Part shown: positions 57,069-64,000 of the stretch, piece after piece
How the letters are laid out: each line of letters starts with the position of its first letter
Numbering within the stretch: position 1 is the first letter of the stretch
Assembly (NCBI GenBank): GCA_039621445.1
Contig: CP154954.1
Span: 48,711,847-48,775,846, forward strand
Direction of reading: 5' to 3'
Source of the DNA: Euglena gracilis
Lineage: Eukaryota > Euglenida > Euglenophyceae > Euglenales
Length of the DNA stretch: 64,000 nt
Translations under genes and position numbers: made by a program
The notes under the pieces: model-generated
What the model saw: the letters and a program-made list of their open reading frames with translations, nothing else
Database searches by the model: none
What the model was told of the DNA's origin: nothing

Positions 57069-60000
57069 CCTCCACCCGCAACAGATGGATCTGGTTCGCT
57101 CACCCTGGAACTGGAGCATCTGGAATGCGCTGGCAGGCGTGTCAGGCACTGCCACCCCTTCCGAGTCAGGGGTGGTCGTGTGTGATTTTGTCTTCCGCCC
57201 CAAACACACCACACACTGGAAAAAAGGTTGGTTGGCTTGGACCATACCATTGCTTAACACCTGTCCCACCCAACCCAACGGGGGGTGACCAGGGTTTGAT
57301 ATAAGGAGGGCGTACATGGTTTAGGTGGGGGGGGGCCCCCCCCCCCCCCCCCCCCCCCTCCTGGCCCGCAGGGGGGTCCGGACCACCCCCCCCCCACCTG
57401 CCAGGGGGGTCCGGACCGACCCTCGGGGGGGTTCCCGGGACCCCCCCCCAAAAAAAGGGTCAATTTTTTCCTCCGGCGCTTCGCACCGAAAATTTTTTGC
57501 ATTTTGGCACATTTTTGCCCAAAAAGTGCCCAAAATGGCACTTTTGGTCATTTTGGGGGGTCAAAAATTTTCGGTCACCCAGACCGCGCAACTGTTTAGG
57601 TGGGGGGGGGGTGTCCCCCCCCCCCCCCCCCTCCTGGCCCGCAGGGGGGGTCCGGACCACCCCCCCCCCCACCTGTCCTTATATCGAACCCTGGGGGTGA
57701 CTGCTGGTTTTTTCAGAGTGACTGACTGGTTTTTTTTGTCCCACAGCCCCCCCCCCCCCCGGGGTGGTGTCGGCCCGAAAATGAAAAGTGGCTGGTCTGG
57801 CGCCGAAGGCGCCGGAAATTTTTTGGATTTTTGAGACTTTTCGGCAAATTTTCATAGCCTTCTGAAGAGGGCCGATCCCCCCCCCCGGGGACTGACTGGT
57901 TTTTTTTGGAAAAAGTGACTGACCGGTTTTTTTCAGAGTGGAAAGTGACCCCCCTCCCCCCGGGGGTCGTTTAAGCAATGGAATGGCTTGGACCACAACT
58001 TTGTATTTTTGATTTTTTTTCATTTTTCATTTTCCCTTTACACCTGCCTTGCCAAGCGCTTGGCGCTGATTTACAAGAATCAGCGGGGAATTGGGGGCCT
58101 ATTATTACGACAGCTTTTGCCAACTCGCGCAACAGGTTGCCAAAATCGCGACCTTTCTGGACCGAAAGCCCCTCTGCCTCAAGGTCACACACGCCAAACC
58201 CCGACACCACACTCTGCGGTTTCCGGCACCACTGCCACTGGCGCAGACCGTTCACGGCGGGCGCCACCGGGCCCTCCCAGTACTTCACCCTCAAGGTGCG
58301 GAACGGCACCAAGCTGGACGCGCCGCTCTTCGTGCTGGGCAAGGGTCAAGACCCTGGCCACCAGCCAGCCCACCCCCGGCAGCGGAGGTCTCTCCCACAT
58401 AGGATGGAGGTGTGGCGATGCGAATCCGTACGGCAGGGTATGGAAGGTTCAAAGGGGATTTCATTTTCCGGCAACAACAACGGACAGGAACTAAAATGTT
58501 GGTCAAAAATGATTGGAAAGACGGAGGGTAGTGAAAAATTGGTTCCAACCAAATATCACCGAACACATTTGTGGTTTTTGTGCTTTTTTCACTTTGCATT
58601 TTCAGCTTTTTCAATTTTCTCTTTGTTGCAATCCCCCCCAAAACGCTTCGCATTCTGCTGGGGGAAAAAATCTGATTTGAAGTTTTCCTTATTCTTTAGA
58701 TTCTCTTTAGTGGCGAGGTTTACATTTCAGCACGTCCAGCACGTCCCAAAAATGCAAAACCGCATTTTTGCGGCTTTTGGTGAACCTGAATAATCCAGAC
58801 AGTCCAAGAACTTTTTTTTTGCACGTATTGTGCCGCATTTTGGAGGGTCCCTCCTACGTCCCCATCCCTTCGTATCTGTTGGCACATTTTGCAATTGAAT
58901 TATGCACGTGCTTTTTGGAGAAAGGAATGTCGTTGGGTGTGGCCTGGATCGTTTGCGTAAAGGAGAGGCGCCAAGCAGTGTTACGCCGCTTGGAACCCTG
59001 GCTGCTTGGGTTGTGTTTGAGACTGATTGTCCCGTGATATGCGTCGATCCCCGGCTGGGGGAGGCGCTGCCCCCACAAGGAAGGGCAGTACGCTATGGTG
59101 GAGGCGTACCCAGGGTTCGATATAAGAAGGGTGTCACAGCTGTTGGTGGGGGTCCTGAGGGAGTCTGGACCTCCCCACCTGCCAGGGGTCTGGATGGACC
59201 TGGGGGGAGGTGCCTGGGACCAGTCAAAAGGTCAACTTTTCCTTCCGCCGCTTTGCGCCGAAAACTTCGGCAATTTGAAAGATTTCTGCCCAAATGGCAT
59301 TCTGGGTTGAATTTGGGAGGGGTGTGCCCTCGTTGACCGGAGGGGAGGGAGAGTCTGACTCCCCCTCCCCCCTTGCCACCCGTACGCCGAACCCTGGCAC
59401 ACCTCCACTTCAACGATGGCGGCGTGGCGTCCTTCGTGCCCGCCACCACCGCCGGGCCCTCGCCCACCCCCCTGCCCCTCCGATGGCCTCCCCCGCCCGA
59501 CCTGATAGGCGGCGCCTGAGCCATCGCTGGTCCCTTCCGTCAACCCTCCCCCCCCCTGGTCGTCTTGGGGCAGCGGTTTTCGCGGCGCAGCAACACACGG
59601 CGCAGGGGGATGGCCGCGGGGGCGTACGCCCGGAAGCTGTCCGACTTCCCTGCCGGGGCCCACCCCAGTAACGCTGTCCTGCGCTGTTCTCCCTCGGGTT
59701 GCAGGAGGGCTGGGGCGATCTGTGGAACTTCCCCCAGATGGGCGGATTAGTTGCAGGGGGAGCTGCATTGTCCCAGCGTTGCTGCCGAGAAATTTCCACA
59801 CTGAGAGGCGGAGATTTACCTCCCCCCCCCCCCGGCCTTGCCACACGGCTTGCCCATGGCCCCTCCCCCCTCAGCCGCATTTCCCCTGTCCTTTGCCGTG
59901 GCAGCTGTGTCAATGAGGGACTGGGGGCCCCATCGCAGCGACCCGAAGGACCCCTCTCTGCGGGTGCTCACCATCCCGAAGACCATCGGCGGCCGCCTGT

Positions 60001-63000
60001 ACTTTTCCTTCGCCGAGCCCGTGGTGCTGTCGGTGGTGGCCCAGGCTGCCCTTTGCCCGCGGGCCCAATTGCAACGTCATCGTACTGCCGCTGCCCCAAC
60101 ACACGTGATGACACCCTCAGACTTATTTCAAGGCAGGTCGTACCCCCCCCCCAGTGCTATGGGCACTGTCGACCCCCCCCCTACCCTTGTGGGGTGGGTG
60201 TTTTGGGCAGCGATGGTACCCCCGGAAAATGCCTGATGAAAAGCCTTTTTCAAGGGAAACTTGGGGCGGAACACCCAAGGATTTTTTTCTTTCTTGCTAC
60301 GAGCAGGGCCCCATGGCAGATACTGCCCCACCGCCCCGCCACCCCAAGCAAGCGGTACCCTGGGTCGCCGAACCGAAGTCCGCTATGGGCTTTCTCCGGT
60401 ACGATACGATGTCCTCTCCACCCTTTACCCTTCCTCTCGTCCTAAGGAGCAGGGACACCGAGCCAAATAATTTTAACACCGGAGTACGACCGAGCTGTCA
60501 ATTGGTTTCCTGCCCCCTCCCCGACTCCGGTCGCAAAGCTGCAGCCTTCTACCGAGGGAAAGGACCCCCAGGGGCGTGCCGTTTCCAAGACCCTCGCCGA
60601 GCCCAAAGGCTCCGGTGTGGGACGTGTGCCATTTCTGCATTTCTGTATTTCGCTGAGAACATTTTCAGGAGAACGGAACCGAACCATTTTTCTTTTTAGC
60701 TCTACAGGCTCTGAAGGGGGTGGATGGGTACGTCCCAGACCAAGCTCCTCCCCCCCCCCTACCCCAGGTGCTTCCTGGCACAAAGCTCCAGAAAACTTTT
60801 TTGACAGAAATGGTTCAAATACTGGGGAATGTGTTTTTTTGTGCCCCCCCCCCCCGTGGGTAGGCAGGCAAGCCGGGTGTGGAATGGCCCAGACCGGGGC
60901 CAGCGGGACCCGTTCAAGTTGGACGACCCCAGCTACTACGTCCTGTATGACAAGGTGGAGTTCACCTTCAACGATCTGGGGGTGTGGGGCAGAGCGCTGC
61001 CTTTTTTGCCTGCAGCAGTTCAAGTGCGATCCCTCACAAGGTTCTGGAAGTTCCATTTTGGGGTCTTTGTTTTGAATTCTTCTTCAGCAATCGGACACAA
61101 AAAAAAACACGTCATTTTGGGAAATGCGGAAATTGCAGGATTTGCACAAAACTTGCAAAAGAAATTATGCTGGGAGTGTGCAAATATCTGTTGGAGGGGA
61201 CTGACAAATAAATTCATCCCATTCACCCATATGGGATTCATTTTCATTTTGAAACAGTGGAGTATACTTTTGAACTGTCATTCACACTTTTTTCACAAAC
61301 CAGAAAACATAATTTCGTAATTTCGGAGTAAAAGGCCAAAAAATTGCTTCCTGGAAAAGGCGGAAATGACAAAAATTTGATAAAGCCTTTGGTCTCAGGT
61401 AGAATCCAGAATGCAAATATTTCTAAGTCGAAAGGTTATAAACCAAGATCATTTCTGAGCAGAACTCGAAAAAACCTAAGAAGTCATAAAACTCATAAAT
61501 GCAAAAATTCGCAAATTTTGCAAGAAACCAGCAGAGAGGAAGAATTTGTGCTTCCTTGCGAATCATTCAAAGGACGGCTGGAACTCACCGCCACTTCATT
61601 TTGCAGATGCCACCAAAGAATGCAGACCAAGGGAGGAAAGGAAAAAAAAACTGCAGAAAAATTGCAAAAAAATGGCGGAAATGGTGAAATTGCCAGGAAA
61701 TTGCGGACATCAATTATCCCCCCTACCGTGGTGCGGCGGGGGGTCCAGGGCGATCTCCACTGATGAAGTCTGATGCCCGAAGATATCACAAAATGGGTTT
61801 TTAATTGGGGGGAAAAGAATTTGCCGTCCCGGCACATTCATTTGAAGAAGGGGCGGGGAATTCAACAGGTTGGCAATGGGAAACAATTGCTTCCCAGCAT
61901 CCTTGGAGGAAAACAGCACTGAAACCACATCCTATGTGTGCCTTGGAATGGAAACCTTGAATCATCTTTTCCTAATGTATTCTGGCAGCAATCTTCCTGT
62001 GTGTGACGCACGCACTCAAGGAGCCAAATCTTATATCTGGAAAAGCAGTGTGTGTGTGTGTGTGTGTGCAGAGTGAGGCATTTCCGAAAACATACCGCCA
62101 CAGAAAAATTATAAGTTACTATTGTGCCTAAAAAACAACAAAAGCAAAATTAACAAGCCTCTCCAAAATCAGGTTCCCAAAAAACCATCCCTGGATTGAC
62201 TGAACAAGGACCCCCCCCAAAAAAAAACACTCCCCCTCCTCGCATTTGGAGGTGAAGCGCTGGACGCTGAAAAAATATTTCAAATCTTCCAAAAACCATA
62301 ATTTCAAACAGAAAAAAATTATTTGGGGATCATCGAGGCCAGTCAGTATAAACGCCGAGTTTCGCAGGTCAAATATGAAGCAAAAGTGCCAAATTTTTTT
62401 GGGTCGTTGGAAATTCAAAATTTCCCCCGCACTTTTCCCCAAGGCCTCCAATCTCGATTCCACCCCCCCCCCCCGTGTCCCAGCGAGCGTCCGGGCCCCG
62501 CCCTGCGCGGGATCGACACCACTGCGGTGGATTTCTTCTGCATGCCGGTCGCCCTCCACTTCGAGGGCCGGCCCGGCACCGCCGTCGGCCTCGCCCAGCC
62601 CCGCGCCGCCGTGCTGCGCACCGTGGCGGACGCCTTCGCCGGCCCCTGGGGCCGCCTGCGCCTCACGCACCCCGCCCGTCCCGGTGAGGGAGCCGCCGCC
62701 ATACACGCGTGCGCGTGCGGTGCGAGACTTGCCGCCACGTTCCCCCCTTCCCTTGGGGCCCCCCGCGTGGGACGCCGGCAACCCGGACGGCAAAGAAGCG
62801 GTCCTCCGCATCCTGGCGCCCAACAAGGCCATTGCGCAGGGGCACTCCCAGGCCGACGGTTCTTCTTTCCGCTCGGGAACCGAAGCGCCCGAGAAATTTT
62901 TTGTGCATCCTCTTTCAGCAGAGTCAGTGTCGCCGGTGCAGAATATGCTGTACCCAATTTGGACACAGTTCCGCTTGATGGGTGGTGGATGTGGACTATT

Positions 63001-64000
63001 GTCGCATCCACTGGTTTCCGGCGGGGGTACCTGCGAATGGCACACCTGGGAACCAATTTTCCCCGGTGCACTTTCCCCCCGGCCGATTCCCTCTGGCCTT
63101 GGCCGTCGGGACCCAGCCGAGAACTTCCCCGCAGACTACCTGCAGACCGCCATCCAGGCTGTCTGGACCCACTACCGAGCCTCCGGGGCCAGCCCGGCCA
63201 CGGCCCGGTTCACACTGGGAAAACCTGCAAATGCCTATGGATGGCTGGGACCCCGCCAAGGTGCATATCTGTTTTGCCTCAGCTGTGGAGCCGTCGAGCC
63301 AAAGCAGCACAATGTCATGCATCGGTCCCAGTTTGCCTCAGCTTGGCAAGCAGTTCTTACACAAGACCAGGCAATTTTCTGACTGCTAGTTTTTTTATTT
63401 AATTTTTCAAAATCAAAATACAGGGGCGTGGTGTGTGAGGTGCACGGAGAACTCCGGGTTCAGGTGCCTATGTGGGTACAGTCCACGTTTGCCGCAACTC
63501 CGCGCTCTTCCACACCCGTGGCGTTGGGTGGGGCACCTTGTCGGGGGGGCGGGGCCGGGCAGTGCGTTGGAGCCCCGCGGACCACGTGCTGCGGGTGGAC
63601 TGCGGCGAGCTGATCGGCTTCGGCTTCCCGCTGAGCGACGTGGCCGGCGGCAAGCTGACCGCCGCCAACGCGCTGTTCACCGGCTGGGTCACCGCAGACG
63701 GCGCCACCTTCCACTTCGAGAACTCCACAAAGAACCAGGCAGCCCCAGGGTGACAGGGTGTGGGTTGGGAGGTATGGAGGGGTGGCCGGGGGCCGGGCTG
63801 CCTGTCGGGGACGTGGTGAGGGTCGCCCTCCCGCAGTCCAACCAGGTCTTCGGATGCGACGGCGGCTCGATGACGTGCGTCCCCAACACCGCGGCCTCCG
63901 TTGTGGTGCGGGAGTTGGGGGCGGCGGCTGCCACGCTGCCTGTGCGGCTCGGGGGGTGGGGGAGGTGCGTTGGAAGACAACGGGGTCTTGTTTCCGTCCC
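57069..64000 (+). CDS. GH64-type beta-1,3-glucanase, copy B (3' end beyond window)
   Basis: Glycoside hydrolase family 64 enzymes cleave beta-1,3-glucans and have a thaumatin-like fold. Exon-like segments in order: 57071-57218; 58084-58183 (YYYDSFCQLAQQVAKIATFL); 58247-58344 (QYFTLKVRNGTKLDAPLFVL); about 59389-59490; about 59565-59700; 59939-60044 (LTIPKTIGGRLYFSFAEPVV); 60904-60981 (DPSYYVLYDKVEFTFND); 62484-62683 (GIDTTAVDFFCMPVALHFEG); about 62766-62900 (AVLRILAPNKAIAQ); 63117-63260 (ENFPADYLQTAIQAVWTHYR); 63424-63463; about 63492-63753 (GWVTADGATFHFENST); and 63837 onward (SNQVFGCDGGSMTCV). The blocks from LTIPKTIGGR to QVFGC follow the GH64 order, including the EFTFND and VDFF region expected to hold the acidic catalytic residues. 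A secretion signal was not found. Several borders are unresolved. Confidence 0.75.
57242..57986. mobile_element. GACTGACTGG-family element with CCATTGCTTAA ends, copy B, carrying a nested insertion
   Basis: Counterpart of 46393-46743: CCATACCATTGCTTAA on the left and TTAAGCAATGGAATGG on the right, both beside CTTGGA. Here the element is split by the hAT-like insertion at 57290-57693. Confidence 0.75.
57290..57693. mobile_element. new hAT-like element with perfect 8-bp duplication, copy B only
   Basis: It begins CAGGGTTTGATATAAGGA and ends with the complement TCCTTATATCGAACCCTG. The octamer GGGGTGAC lies immediately on both sides (57282-57289, 57694-57701) and occurs only once in copy A (46433-46440). 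The interior has GGTCCGGACC palindromes, very long C runs, and a TCCGGCGCTTCGCACCGAAA core followed by AAAATGGCAC. At 404 bp it codes for nothing. It is the strongest evidence here for hAT-type movement of poly-C elements. Confidence 0.95.
59111..59310 (+). mobile_element. old CAGGGTTCGATATAAGA-family element, copy B
   Basis: Counterpart of 47971-48190, slightly shorter because of a small deletion near 59293. It shares CAGGGTTCGATATAAGAAGG and TTTTCCTTCCGCCGCTTTGC with the family. Confidence 0.7.
60982..62483. other. glucanase intron, unique (not duplicated)
   Basis: AT-rich intron sequence with A-rich stretches and a short TG tract (62048-62069). CTGCAGAAAAATTGCAAAAA-type segments give Lys-rich frames at 61620-61700 that look like chance. 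No element ends are recognised. Confidence 0.55.

Overview
The window is nuclear DNA from an intron-rich eukaryote. Genes are short GC-rich exons separated by long introns, and no bacterial-type operon or long uninterrupted ORF is present. All recognisable exons lie on the + strand. The gene content (an HIR-type SPFH protein, a J-protein, a mitochondrial 2-enoyl thioester reductase and a GH64-type beta-1,3-glucanase) together with the extreme repeat load fits a unicellular alga or protist better than an animal or land plant. I cannot name the species. Introns are mostly GT-AG, with several apparent GC-AG cases. Exons use G/C-ending codons, while introns are rich in poly-C, poly-G and poly-T runs and in CA/TG repeats.

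Layout. 1-8 kb: weak coding fragments, a small Gln/Glu-rich coiled-coil ORF ending at 6624, AAAATGGCCG arrays and inverted-repeat elements. 8-21 kb: almost entirely short inverted-repeat elements, degenerate minisatellites and dispersed repeats; I see no gene. 21.5-33.4 kb: a split gene for a hypersensitive-induced-response (HIR/SPFH) membrane protein; its introns carry a 1.4-kb element with long terminal inverted repeats and half of a PHD finger, a possible hAT-transposase remnant and a tRNA-like unit. 36.7-39.8 kb: a J-domain protein gene with huge CA/TG tracts in and beside its introns. 39.5-60.9 kb: a direct tandem duplication of about 10.3 kb. Each copy holds the last J-protein exon, a complete MECR/ETR1-like enoyl reductase gene and the 5' part of a GH64-like glucanase gene. 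Copy A (39462-49764) truncates its glucanase at the junction; copy B (49765-60886) runs on into the remaining glucanase exons, which continue past the window end.

The most informative signal is the mobile-element landscape. Comparing copies A and B gives natural empty and filled sites. Copy B carries two insertions of about 0.4 kb absent from A. One has CAGGG termini and a perfect 8-bp target duplication (hAT-like); the other has poly-C termini and a TA target. Many other elements in the window follow the same two designs: a short family-specific tag joined to a long C run, inverted at the ends and often repeated inside, with different tags in different families. I interpret this as a diverse set of small non-autonomous DNA transposons built on poly-C/poly-G termini, some of them recently active.
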